DNA of 64,000 nucleotides, from positions 50,160 through 114,159 of the forward strand of contig MU401571.1 of the NCBI GenBank assembly GCA_022579005.1, given 5' to 3'. The notes under the pieces were generated by a model. The model was given only the letters and a program-made list of their open reading frames with translations. It was not told the DNA's origin and did not search any database. The translations under genes were made by a program, and so were the position numbers. The stretch is from Poronia punctata. Its lineage: Eukaryota > Ascomycota > Sordariomycetes > Xylariales > Xylariaceae. Of this stretch, positions 24,792 through 37,033 are shown one piece after another. Positions within the stretch are counted from its first letter, which is position 1; each line of letters opens with the position of its first letter.

Positions 24792-26541
24792 ATGACGACA
24801 TCCGTTGTTGCGTCGCAGGCCCTCAAGGGTCGCATTCAGCGTGCTTCTTTCTTGAAGAAGCTCTGCCGTCCCGAGGATTTGCTTCATCACTTTCCTAACG
24901 GTGCCTCTATTGGTTGGTCGGGTTTCACAGGTGTCGGATATCCCAAGTATGTTAAAAAAAAAAAAAAAAACCCCTTCCCCAGTTCAGTAGATATACGTGT
25001 GTGTGTGTGTGTAGGTGGACTGACGCGTACCGCAGGAAAATACCAACATTCTTGGCCGATCATGTAGAAAAGAACAATCTTCAAGGCAAACTACGTTATG
25101 ATCTTTTCGTGGGAGCTTCATCTGGAGCCGAGACGGAGAACAGATGGGCTAGTTTGGACATGATCAACCGACGGACACCCCATCAGGTCGGAAAGGAGAT
25201 TGCAAAGGGAATTAATAATGGAAAGATTAAGTTTTTCGACAAGCATCTTTCCATGTTCCCCGTCGACTTGGTATATGTAAGTTTTTACATGCGAGAACAA
25301 TGCGATCAAATTGATTTGATTTGCGCAAACTGACCGTCTGTCTCTTCTCCCAGGGTTTCTACACTAAAGATAGGCCTAGTAATAACTTGGACGTTGTCGT
25401 CGTCGAGGCTACGGAAATCAAACCAGATGGCAGCATCGTCCCCGGCGCCTCCGTCGGAGCTACACCTGAGCTTATCCAGATGGCCGACAAGATCATCATT
25501 GAAGTGAACACGGCCATCCCCAGCTTTGATGGTCTCCACGATATCACCATGACAAGTCTGCCCCCGAATCGGAAGCCGTACCTGGTCATGCAGGTCGAGG
25601 ATCGCGTCGGTACCACTTCGATCCCGATCGACCCCGAGAAGGTCATCGGCATTGTCGAGTCGGACTACCAGGATCAGACCCAACCGAACACGCCGGCCGA
25701 CAAGGACTCGGCTGCCATCGCCCGCCATCTGATCGAGTTCTTTGAGCACGAGGTGAAGCATGGGCGCATGCCCAAATCTCTCCTTCCGCTGCAGTCCGGT
25801 ATTGGAAACATCGCCAACGCCGTCATCGGCGGACTGAGCGAGTCCAACTTTTACAACCTCAAGGTCTGGACCGAGGTTATCCAGGACACCTTCCTCGACC
25901 TGTTCGATTCTGGCCGTCTCGACTTCGCCACCGCCACCTCGATCCGCTTCTCGCCCGACGGATTCAAGCGCTTCTACGACAACTGGGAATCCTACTACGA
26001 CAAGCTGCTGCTGCGCGCCCAGCAGGTGTCCAACTCGCCCGAGATCATCCGCCGGCTAGGCTGCATCGGCATGAACACGCCCGTCGAGGTCGACATCTAC
26101 GCCCACGCCAACAGCACATGCGTGATGGGTAGCCGCATGTTGAACGGCCTGGGCGGCTCGGCCGATTTCCTCCGCAACTCCAAGTACAGCATCATGCACA
26201 CCCCCTCGACCCGTCCGTCCAAGACCGACCCCATCGGCGTCAGCTGCATCGTGCCCATGTGCACGCACATCGACCAGACCGAGCACGATCTCGACGTCGT
26301 CGTCACCGAAGTCGGTCTCGCCGATGTCCGCGGCCTGAGCCCTCGTGAGCGCGCCCGCGTCATCATCGAGAAGTGCGCGCACGATGATTACCGTCCCATC
26401 CTGATGGACTACTTCGAGAAGGCCGAGTTTGAGTGTCTGAAGAAGGGTTGGGGCCACGAACCCCATCTGTTGTGGAATAGCTTCGATATGCACAAGGCTC
26501 TTGATCAGGAGGGTAGCATGAGAAAGATCAAGAAGTGGTAG
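24792..26541 (+). CDS. ach1: acetyl-CoA hydrolase / acetate CoA-transferase (Ach1 family)
   Basis: Mitochondrial enzyme of acetate metabolism; fungal members transfer CoA between succinyl-CoA and acetate and also hydrolyse acetyl-CoA. Three exons, 24792-24946, 25036-25276 and 25354-26541, give 527 aa, the usual Ach1 length. The first junction was chosen so that G-V-G-Y-P-K runs into [11 protein letters not shown], as in homologues; this uses the CAG acceptor ending at 25035 rather than the TAG after the GT repeat. Conserved segments include [35 protein letters not shown] and [11 protein letters not shown]. Intron 1 carries a run of about 17 A and a short GT microsatellite. Codon use in exon 3 is strongly C-biased in third positions, as expected for a highly expressed gene. 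Confidence 0.95.
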
Positions 26542-26544
26542 ACT

Positions 26545-26572
26545 TATCTATCTATCTATCTATCTATCTATC
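26545..26572. repeat. (TATC)7 microsatellite
   Basis: Seven tandem TATC units begin 4 bp after the ach1 stop codon, so they are probably in its 3' UTR. A second tetranucleotide tract, (ATGT)n, lies downstream at about 26,714-26,740. Confidence 0.9.
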
Positions 26573-26867
26573 CGTCTGTTCGAAGCTTTTATTAGCAAGT
26601 TCCCCTCGCAAGAAGGCGTTTTTCCAGGATTAAGGGTGGGTTGAAATGATTATGTGGAATAACAAGCCGAAAAAGGCGCGAATGTCGCTTCTATGACTAG
26701 GGCTTTTATATCCATATGTATGTATGTATGTATGTATGTACGTATATGAAGGGAAATAAATAAAGTAAATAAATAAGATATCAAGTACATCTGTGACTTT
26801 ACTATTCAAGTTGGTAGAAGTGAATTCTTATGTTTGCTATTTATAAGTATATGACATAAGGTATAGT

Positions 26868-26907
<40 letters not shown>

Positions 26908-27006
26908 GGCGGGGGGGGGGGGGGGTGGTGGCGGCGGTGGCGGGGCTGGCGCTGACGAAGGGGGAGGTGGCGGTGGCGGAGGTGCTGGAGNNNNNNNNNN
27001 ATATTT

Positions 27007-27052
<46 letters not shown>

Positions 27053-27085
27053 TTTTTTTTTCCCCCCCCCCCCCCCCCCCCCCCC
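26868..27085. other. assembly gap flanked by poly-G, poly-T and poly-C tracts
   Basis: A run of 34 G (26,868-26,901) leads into GC-rich sequence ending at ten Ns (26,991-27,000). These are followed by about 40 T and then about 25 C. The combination of homopolymers and a fixed-length N block looks like a sequencing or scaffolding artefact. The true sequence and distance here are unknown. Confidence 0.9.
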
Positions 27086-27508
27086 TTTCTCTTGCCTTAT
27101 TTTACCCCTAATTACATATCTCCCCTTTACAAGCCAAGCTAATTAATGAGATACGGGTTTGGTTTCGGACAGTGAATTTCAACACCGCTATGAAACACTA
27201 CAGTTTGGTTGTGTATTTCATATTCTCTCTACACTGCCGTGTCGGATACATACAACTGAGAAACGATCCTAGCTTTGAACCAAAAGAAAAGGCGTTCTTG
27301 TCTGTCATTTTCCCGTCGACTTCTACCGGCAGGGGAGAACAAAATACTACAACGGCAGTTGCGTGCTTGCATTTTCACTTTCCTTATAAATAAATAAATA
27401 TCTGCCCATCCTGAAAGGGGGTAAAAAAGAAAAAAAAAGAAAAAGATCAAGGAAAACTTAAATTCATCCTATGCCCATCCTATCTATCCCCCTCAACAAT
27501 CAATTCAA

Positions 27509-28483
27509 TCAAACTACCTTTACCCCTTTCCCAATCCTAATCAAATCCCCCGACATAAGCGGATCTTCCTCCTTCTCAAACCCAGTAATAACCTGCTCAA
27601 CCATAACCGCAGCAAGAACGCCGACATCAATCGAACGATGACCCGTCAGGATCCAAACATATAATCCAATAATTAACCCACAACTTGAGCTGTCCCGACT
27701 TGGTCACCATCCCCGGTTTAGCAACTATTACTTTGATGTCGTCGGATAATAATTATTTTGCTAGTTTTAGGACTTGGGTTTCGGTTTCGCCCTGCAACCA
27801 TCCCTCTCTTTTCATTAATTTCTTTTCCATCTTTTTTTTTTTTTTTTTTTTTTTTTGGCTTAAAAGGAAAGGAAGAATGGGGAAAAGGAAAAGGAAAAGG
27901 AAAAGGAAGGTAAAATACCCGCATAAGCATATACTCGGCCATAATCTTCGGCTTCTTACTCTGATCCCTCTCGGCCGCTGAACCGCTCATATACAAGAAA
28001 CGAAAAGGCTTCGCTCTCGCTCTCGCTCTCGCTCTCGCTCTCGCCGGCCCAGCTTGATGTATTGCGCGTAATCCCGCCAGGGGAGATTCTTGACAGACTT
28101 GTTTGACTTGTTCAGGTGTGTAGTTTTTCGCGTCCATGGGCGTTATTGCTACCGTCCTTTTTTTTTTTCTTTTTTCTAATTTAAAATGTGATTGATATGC
28201 GTGGGAAGGGGGATGGGGGGAGGGGAATTTACCATATACAAGCATCCGCATCAGCAAATTCCTTCTTCACATCATCTGAATAATTCAAGTAATCCTCTAC
28301 CAAGAGGTTTTTCAATCTGTCGTTGTTTTTGTCGTCGTCGTCGTCGTTGGTGGTGAGGGTGATGGGGATGGGGATGGGCTTTCGCGATAATGCAATGATG
28401 GACGTGATTTCTGGTCGGGAGAGGCTTTGACGAATCACTTCTTGGCCTATGAAGCCTGTTGCTCCCGTCACGATTAATTTCAT
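27509..28483 (-). pseudogene. NmrA/SDR-like NAD(P)-binding protein gene, apparently disrupted
   Basis: Exon 1 (28483-28233) starts M-K-L-I-V-T-G-A-T-G-F-I-G, the Rossmann G-x-x-G-x-x-G motif. Exon 2 starts at 28156 and ends at 27919 (Y-M-S-G-S-A-A-E, then M-A-E-Y-M-L-M-R). Exon 3 starts at 27791 (G-E-T-E-T-Q-V-L-K-L-A-K) and meets an in-frame TAA at 27755-27753. Reading past it stays family-like (D-D-I-K-V-I-V-A-K-P-G-M-V-T). The expected C-terminus (S-I-D-V-G-V-L-A-A-V, V-E-Q-V-I-T-G-F-E-K, D-L-I-R-I-G) continues to 27509 in another frame, with no acceptor between to account for the shift. So there is one stop and one frame change, unless a sequencing error is involved. If expressed as written, the product is a 175-aa truncation. 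Coding microsatellites encode (Ala-Arg)n and Asp5. Confidence 0.65.
28014..28045. repeat. GCTCTC hexanucleotide microsatellite inside coding sequence
   Basis: About five tandem hexamers within exon 2 of the disrupted NmrA/SDR-like gene. On the minus strand they encode alternating Ala-Arg (A-R-A-R-A-R-A-R). Length change in steps of six would not shift the frame. Confidence 0.85.
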
Positions 28484-28992
28484 GGCTGGACGAGGGGAAT
28501 ATGAAAAACTTCTTGGTAAAAGGAAATCAAGATGGAAAGAAAAAAAACCACAAGTTGAAATTGAAGTCGACGTACAACGTACATAGATTTATTTATTTCA
28601 TGTGGTATCGAAGGAGTCCAGTATCAGTCAGTCAGTCAGTCTGCTTTTGTTCTTTCTTAGCAGGCTGAGTTCAGGTTAGCGCTTACTTACATATCGTGTA
28701 TTCTCATCTGTTTAGGTATAGTATGTCGACTGACAGGATCCCTTAAACATTGATAGTACGATAGAGAGCTTCCCGCCAGTATATACATAGTAAATTAAGG
28801 GGGGGCTGTCTTACTAATCGTTCCAAGGATGCGAGGGTCGGATGACTTCTTGGAGACCTAGCGTCGCTGAGTTTCAAGCACGCTATCCATTCACTAAGAA
28901 ATGAAGCCGTATTATGAATCACTCTAATACTGTGCCGTGGTAGATTCCGTTGCTTCCTAATGTACTCGTATATTATATATCCCTAATCTAAT
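28484..28992. other. intergenic region
   Basis: About 500 bp between the disrupted SDR-like gene (5' side) and the 3' end of the DUF3433 gene. It contains a short AGTC repeat (about 28,621-28,642) and one TACGAGTA complement at 28,963. No gene seen. Confidence 0.5.
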
Positions 28993-31969
28993 CTACACAA
29001 GTGATTCCCTTCTGAAGAACCTCCTCAGAGGCTGCTCAACCGAATACATATAAGCAGCATACATGGCCCCAGCAATAGTACTCGGATCTATGCCCAACCC
29101 ATTCGGCCAAGTGACAAAGAAGGACGCGCCGACAATGAGCATCATGATCGATAGGATCGCCACTGACAGATAGACGCATATCGTCTCTGCGCTTTCCACT
29201 TGCACACCGTTACACGGGATATTGCCCAGATATAGCGGGAGCAGCTCCGATAGTATGGCCGTGAAAGATACTAGGCCGAGATATACGTCTCGTCTATGTG
29301 GGACGAAGAAGGCGAGCCATAGGCCGGAAAAGGGGTTGGTTGGAGGCGTTAGGACGATTGCTCGGCCTTTGTTAAGTCGTTTGCTGTGTAGAAGTTTGTA
29401 GGGGCTGAGGAATGCCACAGCTGTTATTTGTTAGTGGAAAACAAACAAAAGCATCGGAATCAGATCAGATTGGTCTTACCATTAAAGAAAGCACCCCAAG
29501 TAAAGGTGACGAGAACACCAGCTCCAGAAAATAAAAATCGAACGCCAACCGCCTTCCCTGTAAGTCCTCTCTGGTATTCCGATCCGCGCGCCACTACGTC
29601 GTAAGTGACAACAGCTATCAAAACGCCACTCAGAAGAACCAGAAACAGGATTCGTCCCGTAACAGAGAGAACGGAGGAAGGGTAGGAATCCCTGGTAGGC
29701 CAGTGGACACGTCGTTTCAGTCGGCCATTATTCGCCTCGTCGGCAAAAGCCACTGATCGACCCGCCTTGTTATTAAGTGGTTTGGCTTCGACTTGTTGGG
29801 TAAGGATGAGAACGCTGTATTTCATCTCTCCGTTGTCTTCCCATCGACGCAGACCAAAGGTCTTGGTGCGCAGTTTGTTCACGAAATCCCTGTTATCGAC
29901 CTTGAAGCCCTGGTTCCGATGACGACGGAGCCGTTCTAGGATTTTGCGCATGTCGGTCCCGGCCGCTAGTCGGGCCATCTCGGAGATACTCCAGGGATTT
30001 CGCTCTAGTCCGGTCTTCCATCGGGCAAGTATAATGGACACCCCGACGACACCGACGATCAGGACTATGAGTAGCGCTACGAGCACCTGTGCTGGTGCCG
30101 GAAACACGCCCAAGACTACAGAGCATGTAATGGTGTCACTGTCATCTTTGGCAGCGTTAAACTTACAGCCGGGACCCCGAAGGACGAGCCTGAAAACTTC
30201 TGCGCTGAAAGGGATGGTGATTGCGCCCAGGATTACCAGGACGGTTGTTAGGCCTGGGAGGTAGTGTCCGGCCTGGAATGATCGTAACCCATCCATAACA
30301 CTGGCGGGTCCTGTGGTCTTTAACCACAATGATTCGGCCGCGCTCGCACCTCGATCCGATGCCAGAGCATGAAATCCCTGGTATAGTTTCACAGCCTGGT
30401 TTAGCATCCGGATGGGAATTGTCACTAGGATTGCTAGAATGGTGGGAAGCATGAGACCGGCAAAGTATACTGCGTCAGACACACGGTGTAGCTTCAAAGT
30501 CCGTTCGCTTTCCGTCGGGCCCTTTGGATCTGGATTTGAGTCGGGAGGTGTAGTTGGTGTTGTGAAAGTAGGGGTAAAGGTAGAAATGGGCCTCAGCAAC
30601 ACCGTTTCGGAAGGAATGCCGTTTTTATCCGTTATGGTGGTTGTCATGCGCGTCTCAGCAATTGTAGTCACTACCGTGGCCGTGGGCTTGTGGTTAGTGT
30701 CGTAGAGGGTGACGTTGGCTCGAACGTTGTAAAACGATACGGTGGCAGTTGGATGACCCAAGGGGTCTTTCAACGTCGTATTTACGGCTGCGCTGAGCAC
30801 CTGTAGCCACTCTATCGTGGTCGAGTGCCCTGCAGCATCAAATCCAATTCTTGGCGTGATATTTCCATCTTTATACCACTCTTCCACCAGGGTGGAAACT
30901 GTGCCGTTCGATAAGGTAGTCGTTCGACTGATTGTAGTCAACCCGCCTGCTTTGTAATGATGGGGCACGGTCAGTGTTAATATCGTTTCAGCCGTCACTC
31001 CCGGTGCCGCCGTTGTAACTGTTGTCAAAACGTCTGTTGGAGTTGGCTTGGTGATTGTTTCTGTCCCCAACACCTTTCCCGTTTCTGTTTCTGTGTCTAT
31101 TTTTGTCTCTGTCTCTGGTTCTAGCTCTGGCTCCAAGGTTATCGTCGTTAAAGCTGGACGATAAGCTGTCGAGGTAGGGTTGTCATGAATAACCTGAGGC
31201 CGTACCGAGGAAATGTTTGGACCTTTACCTTTTGCTTGAGTCGGGTGACTGTTTAGATGTGTCTGAGCCGAACTTGCTGTCGTGAGCGGTGGACTATCCA
31301 AAGTCTCCGTCCCATTACCAATTGGGTCAATATGAGCCAATCCGTCGTTTATCCTGGTGCTACTAGGGGCGAGACTTGTAGATGATCGAGATGTTCCTTC
31401 TGGGGTAGGTTTCCCTTCAGTAGGAGTGTGCAAAGTAGGATCATGGCTCGGTTCTTCGTTTTTGGTGCTGTCATCTCCGGGCCATGTTGTTGTTGTCGTC
31501 GTTGTCGGGCGTAATGTATTAATCAAAGGCCCACCCTTAGATAGGTCACTCGTGGGTGATGTTGTTGGCCGCAAAGTATTGATCAAGGGGCCTCCACCAC
31601 CCTTAGATGGGTCACGTGTGGGTTGTGTTGTCGGGCGTAATGTGTTGATTAACGGTCCTCCACCATCCTTTGATGGCTCATTTCCTGGCTTTGTTGTTAT
31701 TGTTGTTGGTCGTAATGTATTGATCCACGGCCCTCCACCATCATTCGATGTTTCATGTCCGGACCGCATTGTTGTTGGTCGCAACGTGTTGACCAAAGGA
31801 CCTCCACCCCCCTTAGACGAATCACGCGTGGAATGTGTTGTTGGCCGCAATGTATTGATCAAAGGTCCACCACCACCTTTTGATCCCTCTTGTCCAGGCC
31901 GTGTTGTCGGACGCAAAGTGTTGATCAAAGGCCCACCATCACCCTTTGATGGCTCATTTTCGGCAAGTC

Positions 31970-32064
<95 letters not shown>

Positions 32065-33845
32065 GGACGCAAAGTATTAATCAAGGGTCCACCGCCTTTA
32101 TGAGGGCCATCTTTCGATGGTTGAGGAGTGTTGGTTAAGGGCGGCTCTTCATCACCCTTGGACGGGCTATGCCCGGGCCGTGTTCTTGTTGTTCTTGTTG
32201 GACGTAAAGTATTAATCAAGGGGCCGCCACCTTTATGGGGACCGTCCTCAGACTTTGGTGGTGTTTGAGTGTGATGATCATGCTGTCCGTCTTTAGGTTC
32301 AGATTGTGGTGGAAAGGAGTTGGTCAAGGGTGACTCTTCACCTTTATCCGGGTCATCCTCGGACTTTGGTGGCGGCTGGGTAGTGGTAGTGGTAGTGGTA
32401 GTGGTAGTGATACGCGTTGGTTGCTCCTTAGCTGGATCATGTGCAGAAGTAGTCGGAGACGGGATGGGCAACTGTGAACTAGTATCAAGTTGAGGAGGTC
32501 CGGAAGCTAACTGGGAAGAAACTGTCGCTGGAGGGCCTGATGACTGGTCCGTTGGTCTATGTTCTTCTTGAGCCGGGGTGGAAGGTGAAGATGAAAATGA
32601 GGGAGAAGGAGAAGGGGACGGGGTTGGGGTTGGGGTTGGGGTTGGGGTAGGTATATCTTCATCAGTTGTTGCCTCTTCCGGTTGGGTCGGAATACTGGAA
32701 CTCTGATGTTCATCAGGGTCCGGGTTCCATGGTATTGTGGAAGACGGGATAGGAATCGTCGTTCCATCGTCCTCGGTAGGAGGGTTTGATTCGGTAAGAT
32801 CATTATCGTTGTCACCATCCTCTCCGTTATCACCTCCGGTACCGTTGTCACCGTGATTGTCGTTATTGTTATCGTCATTATCACCGTCGTCGCCGTTGTT
32901 GTCGTTATCATTTTCATCGTCGTCATCTGCATTATCCGCACTGTTGTCATCCAATTCGTTGCTATCATCACCACTGGTATCATTCTCGTCGTCGTCGTAG
33001 TCGTCGTTAGGACCATCTTCATCTTCGTTCCCGCCACCTGAATGGTAACCATCATCACCCTCACCACTATCATCCTCGCCATCACCTTCATCCCTTACAG
33101 CCTTGCGATGTTCAAGCCCCTGCCCATCGTCATACTGCATCTCCGCCCCCTTTATTTCCGAACCATTCCGAAAAAAACCAGTCAAAGAACCGTCCATATG
33201 AGACGCATTAGGAAGGAAGCGCAAAGCTAGCTCCGTCACTAGAAGTGACATGAGAAGCATGACTAACAACCCCAGTATAAACCGCCATCTCAACGGTACC
33301 GGTTTATACTCGTAACTCGGCGGCACATGCGAGTCCAACTTTTCATTCATCCCCTCAGCGCCGCCCCGGTAGCTGTAATCCGACTCCTGGGGGACGCGGT
33401 CATCGACACAGAGACCCACGACAGGTGATATCGCAAGAGGGTAACTCTCGTAATGAACTTCGAGACCCTTGCCGGCTTTCATAGTACTAGAGTCATCTTC
33501 TCGTACAACAACTTCCGGCCAGTTATCGTAGCCGAACGACAAATGATGCGCATCATCGGCCTCTGTTGTGAGATCGATTTCGTCAAAGCGTTGTATGGGT
33601 AGTGCTAGGTAATCTTCTTCGCTAACAAGCGTTGTGTCCGATAGTGCCGGAGAGGAGCTGTGCGTGCTTGTGCTCAGGAAGGTTTTCTCGCTTTGCTGGC
33701 GAGCATGACCTTGACCTTCTAAATTTCGGCGCTCTTGGTTTTGGTTTTGGAACTCGGCTTCTTCTTCTTCACCATCCATTTGTGGGACCGGTACGAAGAA
33801 GCGGCTCCTCCTAACCCGGCCGCGTGCTTTCTGGATATGGTGCAT
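28993..33845 (-). CDS. DUF3433-type multipass membrane protein with mucin-like repeat region
   Basis: Two exons, 33845-29480 and 29420-28993, give 1,597 aa; the intron (29479-29421) has donor GTAAGA and acceptor CAG. Layout: an acidic cytosolic-looking N-terminus, a first membrane helix near residues 187-208 (F-I-L-G-L-L-V-M-L-L-M-S-L-L-V), an Asp/Asn/Gly-rich acidic tract, and then several hundred Pro/Thr/Ser-rich residues. These hold nine copies of a unit ending G-G-P-L-I-N-T-L-R-P-T and a Thr run of about 30. A C-terminal block has about seven hydrophobic segments, the last two in exon 2. The helix pattern and sequence resemble fungal DUF3433 proteins. A surface role with O-glycosylation of the Thr/Pro region is inference. 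The function is unknown. Confidence 0.82.
31508..32238. repeat. coding minisatellite: nine copies of the GGPLINTLRPT unit, with (TTG)n tract
   Basis: Within exon 1 of the DUF3433 gene, DNA encoding [S/P]-K-G-G-G-G-P-L-I-N-T-L-R-P-T recurs nine times, plus one degenerate copy, at mostly 60-70 bp spacing. The variable linkers are rich in Thr, Pro, Ser and Arg. At about 31,970-32,065 a perfect (TTG)n run of about 30 triplets encodes poly-Thr on the minus strand. The units differ at synonymous and non-synonymous sites, so the array is not a recent perfect duplication. Confidence 0.9.
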
Positions 33846-35212
33846 CTTGTAGATAATCGGCGAAAAACCAAAACCAACCTCTCATAACTTTAACCGGACA
33901 CTCCCATTGCGCAAGAATCGGAGCGCATAAAGTGACAACTTCCGCTCTTGAGTCTCAGATGGCAAAAAAACAAAAGATGATTACCTAGTATCGCAACATC
34001 CCCATAAGGCTTTCAAACAGATGGATACAAAGATTATCCCGGCCAAAGTTTCTCGCCTCGTCTAACTTAACAAGAACAATGAAATAAAAAACTGAATCGA
34101 CGCCCGTAAAGATACAGCTGCACTCGAAGGATACCATAATCTTACCTACCCCTCGAACACCGTGCCATTCTCATTCTCATTCTCATCTCCAACAGTCATC
34201 GAGGGCTGTGTAACACTGCGAAAAGAACCAATAGATTCATAGGCAACAAGAATGTTAGGCCAATGGGGCCAACATGGTAGGGTTACATTCTTCCATTCTT
34301 ACCCCCCCTCGCGTCCGTGCCGCAATAATGAACATTCTAGCCTTCGGTGAAATTCTCCTCTTTCGTCTCTCTGCAGTTATTATTTTCAGACCGGGAGATC
34401 TCCCGACCACTCGATGATTCCTGTACAGTCTAGAATACGAACGGCGTAAGGTATAACTGAGTAAGCTGTATAGATAGGAAAAGAAGGCACACCACCTAGC
34501 CTTACCTGCTGTTCATATACTCGGCGACAACGGCATACTAGATCTGGGCAGGTTCAAGTAAACTATCGTCCACTTGTTGGCCGGGTTAGATGGTCGATAG
34601 GTATATGTTTTTCAAACTTGTAATAAACGTTGAACCAGCGTTGAAGGGACTGTTTCCCTTTTTTAAAAAAAAAATTCATTAAGGGTCGTTGTTTCTCTAC
34701 GTAGTTGAAAGTGATTTTTGACGTTGGGAAAGTGCGGCTGTCTCTCAACCCTTGACGGAGTGTTTGCTGAACTTAGCAGGTCGTGGTATGGAAGTTGCGC
34801 TAGGTGTGTGGTGAATCTACCGGACCCGAGAGTGGGCGGTTCACAAATAGGGCAGCCGTGAAGCCGTAATCCCCCTAACAGCATAACACCAGGCAGAGAT
34901 GACCAAATATATCTGGCAGTGCATTTGGGGGCGAGTGGCGGAGGTTAATGAATATAGCCACGGGCAGCTCGCGCGCGGGGGCCATGTTACCCCAGACCTT
35001 TCCCATGCTATGTATGCACTGGTACCTCATATACAGAGCTTACATTTGGATGTGGACGTGGAACAACGAATTAGTAAATCGCAATTAGAGCCACGAGAGT
35101 GTATGTCCTGCTGATAAACTTGTCGAGAAGAAGCGTATAAAACGGGTATCTCGTTCAGCTAGGTTGAGAGGAAGTAGTAATTAAGGCAATGTAAAATCAT
35201 TTTCTGTTTGGC
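33846..35212. other. intergenic region, promoter side of the DUF3433 gene
   Basis: About 1.37 kb between the DUF3433 start codon and the stop of the Arp11-like gene. Short open frames (up to about 75 codons) show no family features. No RNA gene or mobile element recognised. Confidence 0.5.
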
Positions 35213-37033
35213 TCAGAATAAGCCCCCCCAGACTCCTAGCGTCCAGGTATTTGGTTGAGCTGCTTGACCTCGCATCAGCCCACCAGCTCCCATGCTCTGT
35301 CGCTGTCCTGTCTTGGTATCGACCTCGCTCGGGCGAGAAGCACCATTGATGCCCTGCTGCAGCCAAATCTCGCGGTCTATCGTCGCCAGTGCCGGAACCT
35401 TCATCTGCGTAGCTAAACTTGCCCCACACCAAGGCCCAAGAGAGTCAACAGCCCGCAGTGTGCCTTGCACCGTCGGGTTTTGATTTTGATCCCTTTTCAA
35501 AATTACTTCTACTTGGTCAACCTCTTGAGGCGCGTTGGCGGCAGTAACGGCTGACCCGGCTGCTTCTCCGCCCGGCGTCGGCTTGTCTGGTTTTGGAGTT
35601 GGCATTTTGGTATCCTTGTCCGCTTTCCCATTTCCCTTTCCACTACGCTTGAGTTTAGGGTTTTTCTTATATTGCTCGACTCCCTTCCCCGTGACAGGAT
35701 CCCAACCTCGTTCCTCTGCAAGGACGGAGATCTCGTCAAGGATACGACCCCTTAATCCGATAATGCGTGAACATCCCCCCGTAAATATGATGCGTGACAT
35801 ACATATAGCACGCACATCCAACGGCAATTGAAGCAAAGCTCGGTAAACAAGAAGGTGCACCGGAAGTTCGTGGTCATCGAAGAATGACGGCGCAACTTGT
35901 GTCTCGAAAAAGACAGTCTCACAAGGGTCGGCTAATTGGGCAAATGGTATCTGTACCGTCCTCGGGGGCCTACAAGAACTCAGTGGAATAGTCATTAGTG
36001 ACTGATCCTGGTCCTCAATCGTGGATGACACGTCCGCCTCTTCCTCGTCTTCGTGGAGCGTTGGGAGTCCTTCTTCTTCTTCTTCTTCTTCAGCTGTCTC
36101 TTGGAATGGCTCTTTCGGCGTTCTCTTGCACCATAACAGACGGGTTGCAACCTCCTCGCACTCTTCGAAACTCGGTGCTTCGTCTAGAAGCCTATCTTCG
36201 GCCCCCTCCTTGTGTTCTGAAGTGGAATGTCCATGGAGTGCCCTAAACAGAAATTCGTACGTCTCCCCAACCAGATGTTTGCCGGCTCGAATACTCCTCG
36301 AGCTTTGGACTTCGCGATATTCGTATACAGATGTTACCGTCGTCTCATGCCAACCAAGATCTATTACCAACGCGGACCGAAGACCAGCAGCAAATGTGGT
36401 CATAACCGGCGACGACAGGAGTGATATCGTAGGAGCGTGGAATTGGTAGAATATAGTATCGAGGATCGACGACAGCAATGGCAGGGGCAATGCTGAAGGT
36501 AGAACTAACACGATTCGCCTGTACTTGGAATCGAGGATCAAATGTCTAGGAAGGTGGCATTAGCTATGAAGAACTGCGTGAAATCATCGTAGGTAGAGTA
36601 GCACGAGAGGGGCATACTTGTAGAGTGCGTCCCTCAGTTCCCGTTCTAGCTTGTCGGCAACCAGTAGTAAATCCTGGCCTCTGATATCCAACTGGTACAG
36701 CTCATGGCCAGAGCCCCAAGGTTTCCCCGAAGCTCTACTGCGCCATTGGTTTGGAAAGTCTGGGTCCCAAATTCGAAAGTCGCCCGCGCGCCTCTGTTGC
36801 TCTGGACTAAATGCGACAATCCTCTTAGGAGCCGCATCGCCTGCAAATCCAATTCGTAGCTTCCGTGAGCCAATCTCGATGATTACCGGGTCATCGTCAG
36901 CTCGTAAACTAGAGGGCGATCCATAGCTGGCCGAAGGGATGGGTCGCGACGGCGTTTGGGGAGTGGCAGATACCCCAGCGCGGATGCTCGATACGATACG
37001 GTGCGGAAGAGTGGTCGGGCCTGCGCTAGACAT
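35213..37033 (-). CDS. actin-related protein of the dynactin pointed end (Arp11/RO-7, Arp10-like)
   Basis: Divergent actin-fold protein; the closest recognisable family is the fungal Arp10/Arp11 (Neurospora RO-7) subunit that caps the dynactin filament and supports dynein-driven nuclear movement. Two exons, 37033-36618 and 36545-35213, give 582 aa; the 72-nt intron has donor GTATGC and acceptor TAG. The start is the ATG of M-S-S-A-G-P; the frame is open further upstream but lacks that conserved context. The phosphate-1 region reads V-I-I-E-I-G-S-R-K-L-R-I-G-F-A-G-D. Later blocks are A-L-V-I-D-L-G-W-H-E-T-T-V-T and I-I-F-T-G-G-C-S-R-I-I-G-L. Two insertions depart from actin: an acidic Glu-run segment and a Lys/Pro-rich segment near the C-terminus. 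Arp identity within the family is inferred from memory, not from an alignment. Confidence 0.8.

Noticed and set aside
25011..25035. Earlier acceptor (TAG after the GT repeat) for ach1 intron 1
   Set aside because: It stays in frame but inserts residues absent from the family; the later CAG gives the conserved Y-P-K-K-I-P junction.
31357..32103. 248-codon frame with repeated G-R-N-V-L-I-K-G-P-P on the plus strand
   Set aside because: It is the antisense shadow of the repeat array in the DUF3433 gene and has no independent support.
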